NCBI GenBank assembly: GCA_000827495.1
Contig: KN817622.1
Span: forward strand, 78,935 to 142,934
Direction: 5' to 3'
Source: Hypholoma sublateritium FD-334 SS-4
Lineage: Eukaryota > Basidiomycota > Agaricomycetes > Agaricales > Strophariaceae
DNA: 64,000 bases
In this document: one piece after another, positions 1 through 12,547 of the stretch
How the letters are laid out: the number at the start of each line of letters is the position of its first letter
How positions within the stretch are numbered: position 1 is the stretch's first letter
The notes under the pieces: model-generated
What the model saw: only the letters and a program-made list of their open reading frames with translations
Told to the model about the DNA's origin: nothing
Databases searched by the model: none
Translations under genes and position numbers: made by a program

Positions 1-2665
1 ATGGTGGATGCATGCACTCAGCTGCCATTTGGAGTGCAGAAGGACTGTAAATCGGAATGAATGAGGCGCTGCAGTTCTACTTCCTAGAATATACCCAGCG
101 TCCAGGATGTATATTCATTGTCTATTATATATTGTTGTTTTGTTCGGCGGAGCAGACCAGGCACTGCGAGAAGCCTGATTCAAGAGCTAAAATAATGCGG
201 AAGCTGAGCACTGCCGACAAGAAGCCTTCTCAACCCAGGGTGAGGCTCTCACAATGTCGTCGAAAAGATACGCACGGAAAATCCATGAAATGTTTTTTAA
301 TCTTAGATATCCTCGTGCTCGAGATTTACCGTGCATTCTGATTGAAATCTAATTTGGTGTGAGTGCTAATCAGTGCCTAAGTCGATTGATCAAAGATAGG
401 CTGTGGATCCGGTGTGAGCATTGTCGATCTTCTATCTGTTCACGCAGCCCATAATAAGAGAATTTTTCATATCCGTTCACATCTAAAGTGCAAACTTCCT
501 CCAATTTTACAAGCTAAAAGCAATGTCGTCGTGGGTATCAGGTACGGAGCGTCGGAGCCAGATGCCCCTTTAAATAACGTCGTGGGAAAACATAGCTAGT
601 CCTGTCGACTGGTGAACACCTTCAATGATTCCGGGATAATTTTCCGTCGGATTATTCATCAGAGAGCACAGCACAGCTTCAGCGTTCAGTATTTCGTCCT
701 AGCATGTTCGAGATCATGACACTACTAATCGTAATGTTATTATTTTCTGTCGGCCACCGTCGGACGCTTTTACATAATTATGTCCAGATCACGAACTCAC
801 CACACCTTAGAAAGGAATTTCTACGCCGATCCGGCACTCGCCGTGTATACATCAGTACAATAAAAATGGCTCTACTCGTTTATATACGTGTTCTCGGACA
901 CCCGTGCGTAAAGCCTGGCCTAGGAGTAGTACCTCTTTGAATACTTGCATGGTCCACGGAACACCCGTCATATTATGATGGCATCTACAGCAGATCGCAG
1001 GCGACATCCGATGTCTGCGGCGAGCTCCGGACCACACCGAATCGGCGATGCCCGGATTATCACGTAAAGCGACGACAATGGCGCGACCTTTCATCCACCC
1101 TTTGTTCCTGCACTCACCCCTCCTCGGTCCATTCTCTCGCTCGTGTAGCCCACCTTATCCCTCTTCCCCTGCCTGGTTGCCCTTGTCTCTACCGGTCCTG
1201 TCAGTCCCCACCCGCCGTCCCACTGCTCTTCCTTTCACGTCCCAAGACACCTCCCAGCCCTTCTCGCCGCTATCTGACCCCCGCCACGTCCACGGCGCAC
1301 CCACTTCTGCTCCACCTTCCGGTACTGCGATCCCCCCCCGAGACCTGTACCCAGTCGTACATGGCATCGGACGGCCGTCGAGGAACGGAATCAGTGAGTG
1401 ACAGAAATTCGGGTGTCCGTTCTCACAGCGCAGGCCGATCGCACACTATAACTGGGCCGTCGCTGCGTTGATATATCTGTTCCATTGCGTGTGCTAGGCT
1501 GCCGCACTATGCTCACTTCTTTGCGCGCGTCTATCCAAGAGTGAATCCCTGCAAGCGGGGTGGTGTACAGCGGACTTCTCCCTGAGCACCAAACGCACGT
1601 CTTGTCGCTCCGTTACTTTTGGGGGAGCCACGACACGATCCCCGTGGATAATGGAACAAAGAGCATTCCTCTACCCCACGTTATGAGGTATCCCTGTTTT
1701 CTGCGCGTACCACCTCGCTCTCGGAACTACGGGTACGATTCGGCTAAAATGACATAGTTTTTCATCGTTCCGCGACGAGTCTGCGTACACGGTATCCCCC
1801 TAGGACCCGGTGCGTACCGTGATTTCCTCGCTGGATCGCACTGCTCAAGCCTTGTTCTCCCCCCAGCCTCCCCCATCCACGCTGGCACGGCTCCCTTAAG
1901 CACCTCCGTCCATCAGAATATATCCTTGTATCCACCGCCGCGCGGGGTCGCTTTACGCTACGATCCACTATATATGCCACTACTTCGCCTCTGCGATGCT
2001 GCGTGCCGTTCGACGCTTAGCGGCACGCGCGTTCAGAGCGTCCATGAAATAGCACTCAAGATGGGCCCCGTGTGGGCAGAGCCGGCGATTAGCATCGTCC
2101 TCGTTGTCATTCTTCCGCATGCGCCCCCTAACAAGCGACATGCATGCCACAAGGTGCATGGCGACTGCTCTATCCCGCTCAGCTCCTCCCCTCGTGCGTT
2201 TGACGATATCTGTTTATCCGTCTCCGACTAAACATCTGGCTTGTGTTAAGTACAGCTCCCCAGATGTAGAAGTCTTGATTTTTCCGGGACTTCGGTTCTA
2301 TACTTTTGCGGAGAAAGCACTCGCCCTCGTAAGCGCAATCAAGGAAGATCTAGTCGCATGCATAAGCTATTCGTCGCTCTGGAGGAAATCGACGTGGAAG
2401 ATATTAGCATATTCTTTCCTGAAAATTTGCTCGAACGGCCTATATCTCCCACCTGGCGTCGCCACGTCATATCCGCATGTACGCTTTCTTCACAATTCTT
2501 TCTTTGCACCGTTTTGCTAATCCAGTAATACCCGTCTTTCCCCTTACTGAGCTCTAATGCTGCTTGTCGGCGATCGCGTATTTCGCAGTCCAATAGATAC
2601 CATATTTCTTAGTATTGACTAATATCCCTCGCTTTATATGCTCCAACAATTCTGCTATGCGACAG
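1..2665. other. Gene-poor stretch left of the P450 cluster
   Basis: I find no reading frame that looks like a gene. The open frames are short, overlap on both strands and show no recognisable motif. Pyrimidine-rich DNA at about 1090-1340 produces a 117-codon Pro/Ser-rich frame that looks like composition rather than coding. The last few hundred bases are the 3' flank of the first P450. Confidence 0.5.
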
Positions 2666-4828
2666 TCAGTCTCTCAAAAGATCTTCAACCCTATGTGAGC
2701 GAGGCGTGATTGAACATCTGAAGGGTGCTTTGTGCCTATGCGCTAAGCCTGAGGACAAACGTCGCGCGACAATAACCTGCAACGCACTGTACAAATCCAC
2801 TGGGATCCATATAATCATCTTTAATCGGAATCTCGTTCCCCTCTGAGTCTTTTGCTTTTCCTATATTAAATGTTGCTAAAATCGACGCTATGATGAGCCA
2901 CATCTAGGTAGCCGTCAGCTAAATTTGGCCGGTGCTGATTATTGACCAGCAGCGACGTACAGCGGAGCTCGCAACGTGCTTTCCAACACATATTCTACGT
3001 CAAAGTTGTGTTGATACTGTATTTGAGCAATACGTGGATACCGTAGCGTGAATGCTCACCGTCGTCCGAAGCCGTAGGCCAAAACTCGTTCATTTTTAGT
3101 GATATCGCCGTTCTCGTCGAGGAACCTTTCAGGGATAAAGTCGAAGGGTTTTTTATACACTTCATCATCATGAGTCATAGACCTACAGATTTCAACGATC
3201 AATATAGGATATGAATATATGGTCAGAAATATACAGACCATATATTAGCAAGTACGGCTGTCCCTAAACAGCGTCATGATAGGTGTCAGGAACCATGTTA
3301 AAACAAAAACAACTGCTGCATATACCTTTCGGTATGTAATACCCCTTGTAGTAATCATCTTCAGTAGAAATATGAGGCACACACATCGAAAGCGGAGGCC
3401 TGAAGCGTAGGAGCTCTCGATATATGGATTCAATATATGGGAGCTGATATCTGTCTTCGAATGTTGGAAGTACGGGACCCACTACACGGTCAAGCTCAGC
3501 TTGTGCCTTCCTCTGCACTTCTGGATAGGTTGCCATAAGGTAGAAGAAAGTGCTGGTTGCAGCAATCGTCTGCGTTTCAATATATTGGAAGTTATCTGCC
3601 ACCACTTTTCGATATATCGTGGACTTACAGTATCGGACGCTGCTGTGAAATGAATAAAAGATTATAAAACGGTATAAATAATATGATCAGACACGAACCT
3701 CCGTAGACCGTGAACGCCACATTACCGATCACTTCCTCCTCCTCTTTCGATGTTTCCATTACACTCTTTTTCTCCAGAAACGTCGACACCATAGATGGAG
3801 GAACGGGGCCCTTCTCCTGTGTATCACGTAAAAAGACGGTCGTTAGCCATTTTATGCTCCATGACTCACCATGTCCTCCTTCAACTTATCCATAGGAACC
3901 TTTATCATCTTTTCTGTCAGGGATTTAGCACGCTTAATTTTGCGTAGGGAACCCGCCCCAGGAAGCCATGCTGGGATATGGCGGAGGGGTGGAAATACAT
4001 TGAGAAGCGTCCCGCCAGGCAGACAAAGAGGGCCGACGATGTGGACAATCTCGTCCGCTGCAGCGATGCATGGATCATTCACCCTCTGGACATCATATCC
4101 GTACATGGTTGCGAGAGGAACACCGACTGAGAATCTAGAGAAAGAGAGGTCTGAACCCAGTATAATAGTGAATGTCTTGGACTTTACAGTTTATTGTGCT
4201 TCTCGAAATCATCGGGCGTATCGAGCAGATTCTGCAAAAAGACTTTGATTTTGGCTATCAAGACTGGGTTGTATTGATGCTCCGCTTCCTGGCGGAGGTT
4301 TTGCTGGCAAACCTTCTTGTGTAAACGCCAGATATGTCCGTACTCCATGAATGGAACATTTCCCTGCCAGCCTATCCTAGATCATTGAGTCAATGACAAT
4401 CGACGTACGGTGAAGAAGGTAGATGAGACTACACATTTTGAGGATTGGAATACCCAGTCTGCTGGAATATTTCTGGGACCGGTTCTCCAGCAGCTCCATC
4501 GCATCCTCGAGTTTATTCAATATCAACACATGAGATCCGAACATACTAGCGTGCAGAATATTGCCTGGCGCACGCAGTGTGCACGCCGTATCATTATCAA
4601 TCAGACTTGGAATAGTTGTATAGGCTCACTATTATATTTGACTGCCCATTCAAGGTATATATTAGCAGCGTGATGCACAGGTATGTCCAGGAGATTTCCA
4701 ATGATCGGCCATGGCTTGGGGCCGGGTGGGAAGTGGCGTAGAGCGCGGGGCTTACTCCATACCCAGATTGCCAACAGTACCGCTCCGCAGGCCAGAACAA
4801 CGAATGCAGTTGTCAAAACGCTACTCAT
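2666..4828 (-). CDS. Cytochrome P450 monooxygenase, paralog 1 of 3
   Basis: Complete class-II microsomal P450 of 508 aa, resembling basidiomycete O-methylsterigmatocystin-oxidoreductase-like enzymes; its substrate cannot be read from sequence. Twelve exons: 4828-4630, 4564-4435, 4376-4188, 4134-3870, 3816-3699, 3642-3629, 3569-3326, 3263-3239, 3182-3060, 2994-2961, 2903-2788, 2735-2666 (1527 nt, all phases consistent). Visible in order: N-terminal membrane helix (about residues 5-25), Pro hinge HFPPGPKPWPIIGNLL, I-helix core AASDTT, K-helix ExxR (YRELLR), PERF motif (PERFLDENG) and heme loop FGRRICVGKHVA with the thiolate Cys at about residue 438. The I-helix has Ala-Ser where most P450s have Ala/Gly-Gly. 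An alternative Met 11 codons upstream exists; I chose 4828 because the paralogs start at the equivalent residue. Electrons would come from a cytochrome P450 reductase at the ER. Confidence 0.93.
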
Positions 4829-5876
4829 GAGAAAAGATGAAACTGGGTGAAGCATGCGCAAAACAGGCAGGTAACCGCAGGACTGATTGCTTTATATACG
4901 GATTGAATATCGAATTCCCATGCCAGTCGTGGAGACATTATATTTTAAGTCGCATATCGGCGACTACGGACTGCTACGATTGTTGTTGGTAGTTGACTTC
5001 GTAAATGGCGGAGCGCATCACATCGGAAATTATTTTGGTACTTATTTCTCCACCTTAAATACGCCATACATGCGCAGAGTGTAAATTGAATCTGCTGACC
5101 CTACCGCATTGAAATTTGACAATGATAAGTGACAGGTCTGACAGAGCCACGTTTATTCCCCAAGATTGTCCTCGTCAGATCACGGTGGGTATGTGTATTC
5201 AAAAGGTTATAGATACAGATAGCTTGATTCTGGAAAGGGAGCTGGCTCAGACCGGAAGCTGAGCTGTATAGAGTATGAGCAAGGCTCGATAAAGAGAACT
5301 CGAAGTCGAGGTCGGCTACCGGTCCGTCGGCTCGAAGCTGCCGGCTGCTGCCGGCGCGTCACTACTCTGAACTTATCTTCAAACTAGACAAACCTCGCCG
5401 GTGCTATCATATCAAAAGCTTGTTAAAAGGTGTTCGTGAGGCGCCTCCGCGACTCGAGTCTCCGACTCGGAAACCTTGATTACGCTCAACCCTCCACCGC
5501 ACTGCGACCCCATGCGTACGCCACGACCGACTGTGAGCCACCGCCACGTCATGACGCTCCGCCGTTGTCTTTCCTTCTACCATTCTCTATTGATTTTCCA
5601 GCGCTTCCGCGCATTTGCCACAGCTGATTCAAACGTATGTATTTTGTACGCGTCGATCTTCTAACTTCATAACCTAGGTTTCTCGTATTCATCAGCGTGT
5701 AGACCAGACCTAGGTGCGTCTCTTGCAGTATCTTATCACCCATATCTACCTACATTCCTCCATTTACTTTCTTACTTGACCTCTTTTAGACATTCGCGGC
5801 GCACTCCTTTTCCACATGTATATCGCCTCAGTTCTTTGTGATTACATTGGACGTACAGGTCCTAAATGTACAATAA
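4829..5876. other. Promoter region of P450 paralog 1, duplicated at paralog 2
   Basis: No gene. The stretch 4925-5100 is clearly related to 8200-8420 upstream of paralog 2: both hold 'cgtggagaca', 'ccggcgactac' or a near form, 'atggcggagc' and 'tctccac' in the same order. Short related blocks continue outward, for example 'atgagcaaggc' (about 5275 and 8528) and 5660-5705 against 9200-9245. The duplicated unit therefore includes upstream DNA and not just the coding region. Confidence 0.6.
4891..4898 (-). promoter_or_regulatory. TATA box of P450 paralog 1
   Basis: TATATAAA on the minus strand, 63 nt upstream of the chosen ATG. The two sister genes have similar boxes 40 and 46 nt upstream, which supports the start choice. 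Confidence 0.55.
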
Positions 5877-8055
5877 TCACTCTGTCAATAGATCTTTGAC
5901 CCTATCGGAGCGGGGTGTAATTGAACACTTGAAAGGTGCTTTGTGCCTGTTTGCTATGTCTTAGCGACACCATTGAACGTGCGACAAGAAACGCTACGCA
6001 CTGTACAAATCCATTGGGGTCCATATACTGATCGTTGATTGGAATCTCGTTCCCGTGTGAGTCCTTTGCCTTTCCTATGTTAAATGTTGCTAAAATTGAG
6101 GCTATGATAAGCCACATCTAGGTAGTTGTCAGCTGAAATTGAAGTATGATTATATCCTTGAGTTACGGCCACGTACAGAAGAGCTCGCAACGTGCTTCCC
6201 GACGCATATGCTACGTCGAAAAGGAATTGCATATTACGTTGAGTGATATATAGGTAGCGTAGCGTGGTGGCTCACCGTCGTCCGAAACCATAAGCCAAAA
6301 CTCGGTCATTCTTAGTCAAATCGCCGTGTTCGTCCAGGAATCTCTCCGGGACAAATTCGAAAGGGTTTTCATACACTTCTTCATTGTGACTCATAGACCT
6401 AATGGTGTCTACGGTCAACGTCAGATGGTGGCGTACGCTCGTGGAGGTACCGACCATATATTAGCAAGTACCGCGGTCCCTGAAGGGCGTCGAGATGGGC
6501 ATCAGAAAACATCTTGAGAGAAGGAGGAACTATATACCTTTTTGGATGTAATACCCCTTGTAGTAGTCGTCCTCAGTGAGTATATGAGGTACGCACATTG
6601 TAAGTGGCGGTCGCCAGCGCAAAAGTTCTCGATATATGGCCTCGACGTATGGGAGCTGGTATCTGTCCTCGAATGTCGGAAGATGTACAGGACCCACAAC
6701 GCGGTCAAGCTCTGCTTGGGCTTTTCTTTGAACTTCTGGATGGGTGGCCATAAGATAAAAGAAAGTGCTGGTTGCAGCAATGGTCTGGATTGAATACGTC
6801 AAATTTCTCGCTAATAACTGCTGCGATAGATCATGGGCGTACAGTGTCAGACGCCGCTATGTAGTACGAGAAAGAATTAGATTGTCAAATGATACAGAGA
6901 ACGTGGTCAAATACGAACCCCCGTATACCGTGTACGCCACATTAGCGACTACCTCCTCCTCCTGTTTCGACGTCTCCGTGGTATTCTTTTTCTCCAGAAA
7001 CGTTGAAACCAAAGATGGGGGAACGGGACCCTCTGCCTGTATGTTACGTATAAGTACCGTTGGTTGATTTATGCTACACGACCCACCATGCGTTTTTTCA
7101 AGTCGTCCATGGGAACCCGTATCATCTCTTCTGTCAGCGCACGCGCGCGCTTGACTGTCCGCATAGATCCTGTCCCTGGAACCCACGTTGGTATATGACG
7201 GAGAGCTGGGAAAACATTGAGGAGTGTTCCGCCAGGCATGCAAAGAGGGCCAGCAAGGTGGACTCCCTCATCCGCCGCGGCGACGCACGGATCATTCGCC
7301 GCTTGAACATTGTAACCATACATGGTTGCAAGTGGGACACCAACTGAGAATCTGATATAGCGAATAAGAGTTACATGTATGCAGGATAATAACGAAGACG
7401 CTGCACCTTACAATTTATTGTGCTGCTCAAAATTATCGGGTGTTTCCAGCAGATTCCGCAAGAATAGTCTTATCTTATCGATCTGGACCGGGTTGTATAG
7501 ATGCTGCGCTTCCTGGCGGAAGCTTTGCTGGCAGACCTTCTTGTGCACGCGCCAGATATGTCCATACGACATGAACGGAATGTTTCCCTGCCAGCCAAGC
7601 CTATAGCATTGAGTGAATGTCAGTCGCTTCACGATATAGGTGGTAGTGGAGGACATGCATTCCGAGAACTGGAATTTCTGGTCTACTAGAATATTTCTGA
7701 GACCGATTCTCCAGCAATTCAACTGCATCCTCGAGCTTGTTCAAAATTAATACATGCGATCCAAATGCACTTGCGTGAAGAATATGGCCTTGTGCGCAAA
7801 ATATGCAGCACAAATTATTATCACTTAAATCAGCATTGGTTGTATGGACTCACTTTTATATTTCACGGACCATTCGAGGTATACATTGGCAGCATGACGC
7901 ATTGGTATATCAAGGAGGTTTCCAATGATCGGCCATGGTTTGGGCCCGGGCGGGAAGTGTCGGATGGTGTGGGATTTATTCCATGCCCAGAGTGCACAAA
8001 GTACTACCACTCCGCTTGCCAGAGCGCTGAATGCAATTGTAAGCGCGCTATTCAT
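5877..8055 (-). CDS. Cytochrome P450 monooxygenase, paralog 2 of 3
   Basis: Complete P450 of 510 aa, the closest relative of paralog 1. Twelve exons: 8055-7854, 7788-7659, 7600-7412, 7351-7087, 7036-6919, 6856-6843, 6784-6538, 6479-6455, 6398-6276, 6210-6177, 6117-6002, 5946-5877 (1533 nt). Motifs: N-terminal membrane helix, HFPPGPKPWPIIGNLL, I-helix AASDTT, YRELLR, PERFLDEHGD and heme loop FGRRICVGKHVA. The ATG opens MNSALTIAF, matching the paralogs. One oddity: intron 2 has a GC donor (AT|gcatgt, bases 7657-7658) where paralogs 1 and 3 have GT. If GC is not used, the protein would be broken after about residue 110. No other lesion is visible. Confidence 0.9.
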
Positions 8056-8094
8056 GAGGAAAGACGAAGCAATATCAGCCGCAGTGCTAGATAC

Positions 8095-8102
8095 TTTATA
8101 TG
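8095..8102 (-). promoter_or_regulatory. TATA box of P450 paralog 2
   Basis: CATATAAA on the minus strand, 40 nt upstream of the ATG, at the position equivalent to the TATA box of paralog 1. Confidence 0.45.
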
Positions 8103-8356
8103 GGGCAGTTCCCTTCTAGATATGCTGTGATCGATTATGACTCCATATGAGCTCCCACATACGACCGTACCCGAGAACTAATTTGAGTTGTTTTCCCATA
8201 GGCGTGGAGACAGTCTGGTCTAGTTGCATACCGGCGACTACTATTTACTATAATTGTTTTTGATTTGACGTTGTGAATGGCGGAGCACATCAAATTACGC
8301 ATTATATATTTTACTTATCTCTCCACTTCAGTATGCAATATGTAAGTACTAAGTAG

Positions 8357-8423
8357 GGTCAACGCGGGAGGTCAGCAGATTGATTTACAAGGCTTGCTGA
8401 GTCTTGACCCTCCCGCGTTGACC
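8357..8423. repeat. Perfect 15-bp inverted repeat in P450 paralog 2 promoter
   Basis: The arms GGTCAACGCGGGAGG (8357-8371) and CCTCCCGCGTTGACC (8409-8423) are exact reverse complements separated by 37 bp. A degenerate right-arm copy (ctgaccctaccgcattga) occurs at about 5093-5111 in the promoter of paralog 1. It could be a pair of factor-binding sites or a hairpin. Confidence 0.8.
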
Positions 8424-10378
8424 TGATACCCGAGTACGTGACAGAACTATATCTGTTTCCGAGAGTTATATACACCAAAGTTCTGTCGAATCAGGCTAAA
8501 AAGGACACACCTAAGAGCGGAACTAGATATGAGCAAGGCCTGCTTTGGGCCTGGTACTTATAAGTTATAAGTAAGCATCCGATTCTTGGCATTCTCGTCG
8601 AGGAAACGGCCACCCGGTCCGGCTTCAGGCTCACGGGCACGTGACTATTTTTTCGAAAACCACTAACCCTCTGGCCAGCCGTTGGCTTTCCTTCATACTA
8701 AGCTATAGTATCCTTGATTGCCTCCACCCAATTTTCCACGACGACAACAAGACAAATTCGAACATACGAGGCGTCGAAATCGTAATCCCTCGAGTGCCTT
8801 CCTCTACCTGCAACTCCGGCCACCTACATATTTTGCGGTCCCGTCACGCCCGCGCTATGTTTACCGCAATGGGTCTTTCGGACATTGGTGGATCAGTACT
8901 TCGCGCGTCTTTTCTTGTACTTGTTGAAGTGAATCTCGCTTTTGCTGCACCCACAAAGGCGAGGGGACAAATGAGTCGCTTGATGACTACCGCGGCCTAT
9001 TGTAGCCCGTTTCCAATTTCTGCTGGACCAACGCTATGGAATCACATGTCGTTAGTCTTCTCCTTTTGCGCTCCTTCTGCTTGCCCTCCCTCACCGCAGA
9101 CCTTCGAATCATTGAGTTATACCTTGACAGCTGTGTTTTCTTCTCCGCCATCCATTGTTTATGGTGTACGTGTCAATAAAGCTCTACTCCTCCTTTTCTT
9201 CTGACCTGATAACACAGGTTGCTCGTGTTCATCTGCGTATGGATCATGAGTTGCTTTGCTTGCAGTACTTTGACACTCTTCCTTAGCGCAGTGTGCATGC
9301 AGCTTGCGCCCCAAAGTCATCGAGGGATCTCCACCTATTTGGATATTCACCCCCCCCGCCGCACGAGTATCGCCCCAGCTCTCCCTGGTTGTAGATATAT
9401 TCGCACCGCACATAAAGCGGCGTTTGGATCCCGCTCATAGCATATAGCTCGACGCCCATGAGCGCGTTGGTGGCATGCATTCTATACCGAATAAGGTGTG
9501 TTAACACGCCCTCTTCTATTATACCGGCGGACACTGAACAGCATCTCCCTCATTCTCAGAGCTACTTAGCCACCCGCAGTTGTTTTATACACGTAATACT
9601 TGTACGTTACTTTCGGCTTCTGCAACCGTGAGTACGTGGATATCGATTCTTGCCCAATATCTGTCTGATTTTCCAGTAGAATATCTATCCTTGGCTTATC
9701 CGTCAGCCTACACTGCATGTTATACTCCCCAAGACTACCCAGATCGTCCACAGGTTCTATATGCGCTCCTCACGACCCGTTATAGATCGTCATCAGGTGA
9801 GCATTGAGCCAGTTCTCCGCGGCTATGGAAGGCTTACCTCGGGAACAAGTGCTTAAGTATTGTTCTAGACTATAAAGTACTGGGCATGGCTCCTTCGCTT
9901 GTACGCGGGCTTTTATTTTTTGCTCCATGTGATTCGTAATGATTCTGCTCGCTTCGCTAGGGAGGAAACGGAACGCAGTTACATTTGGTCATTAAATTCA
10001 AAGACGGTCTGACTCACCCGTAGTAGGGAGCCTGCGTACACGGATCATGACAACTGGTTCTCTTCGTTTTTATTAGTTCTAACTCATGGGTAAGTGAATG
10101 TAGAGGTTCGCTCCAGGCTCAGCCGCTTTATTCACGGGGTCTGTCATTCGTCAGGGAGTCCCAGGTAAAGGTACGCGGCAGTCACACAGTCTTTTCTGAC
10201 TGTATGCCCCTTCAAGCTCAAGCCGCGTAATGCGCGCCTCAGGCTGGTGCTACGCAACATGTTCCCCGTCTGTATCATAGGGTAATATTGGCTCAGAACT
10301 AGAACTGTTCAATATTTCAGGCGCAACGCAGTACAGGAAATCTCAATATGTTTCAGACGTCGCCGGTAATTTCTTGGG
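8424..10378. other. Intergenic DNA between P450 paralogs 2 and 3
   Basis: No convincing gene. A 187-codon frame at 8641-9204 lacks recognisable domains and its only conserved part (9200-9245) is a non-coding-looking block shared with 5660-5705. The stretch 9560-9810 has short open frames with possible splice sites but nothing recognisable. Confidence 0.4.
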
Positions 10379-12547
10379 CTAAACCATGAATAGTTCTTTT
10401 ACACAATCGGAACGAGGCTTTATGGAGCAGTGGAAATGTACTTTATGCCTGTTGCGTCATGCGTAAGGGACATATAGTCAGGACGTCGCGCCAGGATATA
10501 TTGCTTACTGCATAAAGCCACCATTGGCATCTGTATATTCGTCGTTAATAGGAATGTCTTTTCCATGTTCGTCTTGTGCTTTTCCTAAGTTGAATGTTGC
10601 GAGGATGGATGCCATCAACAACCACATCTGTGCGTGTATTAGCCAATCTGAACTATTCAGGACATCCTTAAGCTATGAGAGCACATACAGAAGAGCTTGC
10701 TACGTGCTTCCCAACGCATATTCTGTGTTGAATGATGTTATTCGTATCATCTTACCATCATAGATGTCATACATACCGGCGGCCAAAACCATAGGCCAAA
10801 ACTCGGTCATCCTTCGTCAGCGCACCGTTCGCGTCTAAAAATCTCTCAGGCACGAATTTGTGGGGGTTTTTGTATACTTCTTCATCGTGTGTCATAGCCC
10901 TATTGAATAAGTGAGGTCAGGGTACTTGACTATGCTCGAAGAACTTAGTACCATAGATTAGCAAACACCGCGGTTCCTGTTTAATGTCATATCCATCAGA
11001 TATGCATTGAACATGGGCAATAAATAAGGTTGTTAAATACCTTTCGGAATGAAATATCCCTTGTAATAGTCGTCTTCGCTCAGGATGTGCGGGATACACA
11101 ATGACAGCGGAGGCTGCCATCGGAGGACCTCCCGGTATATTGCTTCAATGTATGGAAGCTGTTCTCTATCTTCGAATACCGGTAGACGTGACGACCCCAC
11201 AATACGATCGAGTTCTTCTTGTGCCCTTTTTTGTACCTCGGGATGCGTCGCTATGAGGTGGAAAAACGTGCCTGTTGCCGAAATAGTCTACACCATATAC
11301 GTGAGCTCTGATCGTCACTATCGCTGCTACCGTTGACCTACCGTATCAGACGCCGCTGTGAAATATAAAATGAAAGTATGAACCATAATGAAGTGTCGGC
11401 AACATACCTCCGTAGACAGTATACGCAACATTTGCTACTATCTCCTCCTCGCGTTCGGATAAATTTGCGGCAGAGTTTCTCTCCTGTAGAAAAGTCGAAA
11501 CCAAGGACGGCGCGACGGGGCCCTCTGCCTAATATTCAAGAAATTTAACAACAGTAAGCGCTCAGTTCCTCCGAACTTCCGCTGCATTGAAACACACCAT
11601 ACGTTTCTTCAAATTCTCCATGGGAACCTGCATGGTTATTTGGGTCAGATCCCTTGCTTTCTCCGCGATTCTCCGTGAGACTGCACCGGGGAACCATGCT
11701 GGTATGTGGCGGAGTATGGGAAACACGCTGAGAATACTTCCACCAGGTAGAAGTAACCTGACGGCGAGAAACGCACTTTCATCCGCTGCTTCGACGCACG
11801 GATCATCCACTCCCTGAACGTCATATCCGTACATAGTACCAAGTGGAATGCCTACAGAGAACCTAGGAAGCAGAAGAAAGCAAAAGTTAGTTATATGCGA
11901 TAACGCGCGAATATCTGAACACTCACAACTTATTGTGCCTCTCGAAATCCTCGGGAGTTTCAAGTAAATTTCGTAGAAAGAGTTTCATTTTGTCGAGCTG
12001 GACGGGATTGTACAGCGGTGCCGCCTCCTGGCGGAGACTCTGCTGGCAGATCTTCTTGTGCAAGCGCCAGAAATTTCCATATTGCATCAGCGCGACATTT
12101 CCCTGCCAGCCAACCCTATCGCTGTCGTAAGGCACTGCAGGATGCGGGCGTTATGGGTGCATACATGTCAATTATTGGATTGTACGGCCTGTTGGAATAC
12201 TTTCGGGAACGATTCTCCAGTAACTCGATCGCATCCTCGCGTTTGTTCAGAATCAGTGTGTGTGATCCAAATGCGCTTGCGTGCACGATATTGCCTGGTA
12301 TCATACATTTGCATTCGGAAATTCTGTAGTTAGACTCAGAGCGCTCACTGTTGCATTTGGCTGCCCAATCCACATAGACCTGAGCTGCGTCACGCATCGG
12401 AAAGTCCAGCAAATTTCCGATTATCGGCCATGGCTTAGGGCCCGGCGGTAGGTGATGTGGTGCTCGCCACTGAGTCCACATCCAGGTGGTCCATAGCGCC
12501 ACCCCGCCTGCTAGAATAGAAAGTGCAGCTGATAAGAAGCTATCCAT
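10379..12547 (-). CDS. Cytochrome P450 monooxygenase, paralog 3 of 3
   Basis: Complete P450 of 511 aa, more diverged than paralogs 1 and 2 but with the same twelve exons: 12547-12349, 12294-12165, 12115-11927, 11862-11598, 11528-11408, 11355-11342, 11287-11041, 10976-10952, 10899-10777, 10722-10689, 10627-10509, 10448-10379 (1536 nt). Motifs: N-terminal membrane helix, HLPPGPKPWPIIGNLL, I-helix AASDTT, YREVLR, PERFLDANGA, FGRRICVGKHVA. The B-C loop and substrate-recognition regions differ most (for example RLLLPGGSILSVFP), so substrate may differ. Its promoter shows no clear similarity to those of paralogs 1 and 2, consistent with an older duplication. Confidence 0.93.

Noticed and set aside
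1048..1401. 117-codon Pro/Ser-rich plus-strand frame
   Set aside because: Caused by a pyrimidine-rich stretch that also opens the opposite strand; no motif, no splice context.
8641..9204. 187-codon plus-strand frame upstream of P450 paralog 2
   Set aside because: No recognisable domain, and the related DNA upstream of paralog 1 does not keep a matching frame.
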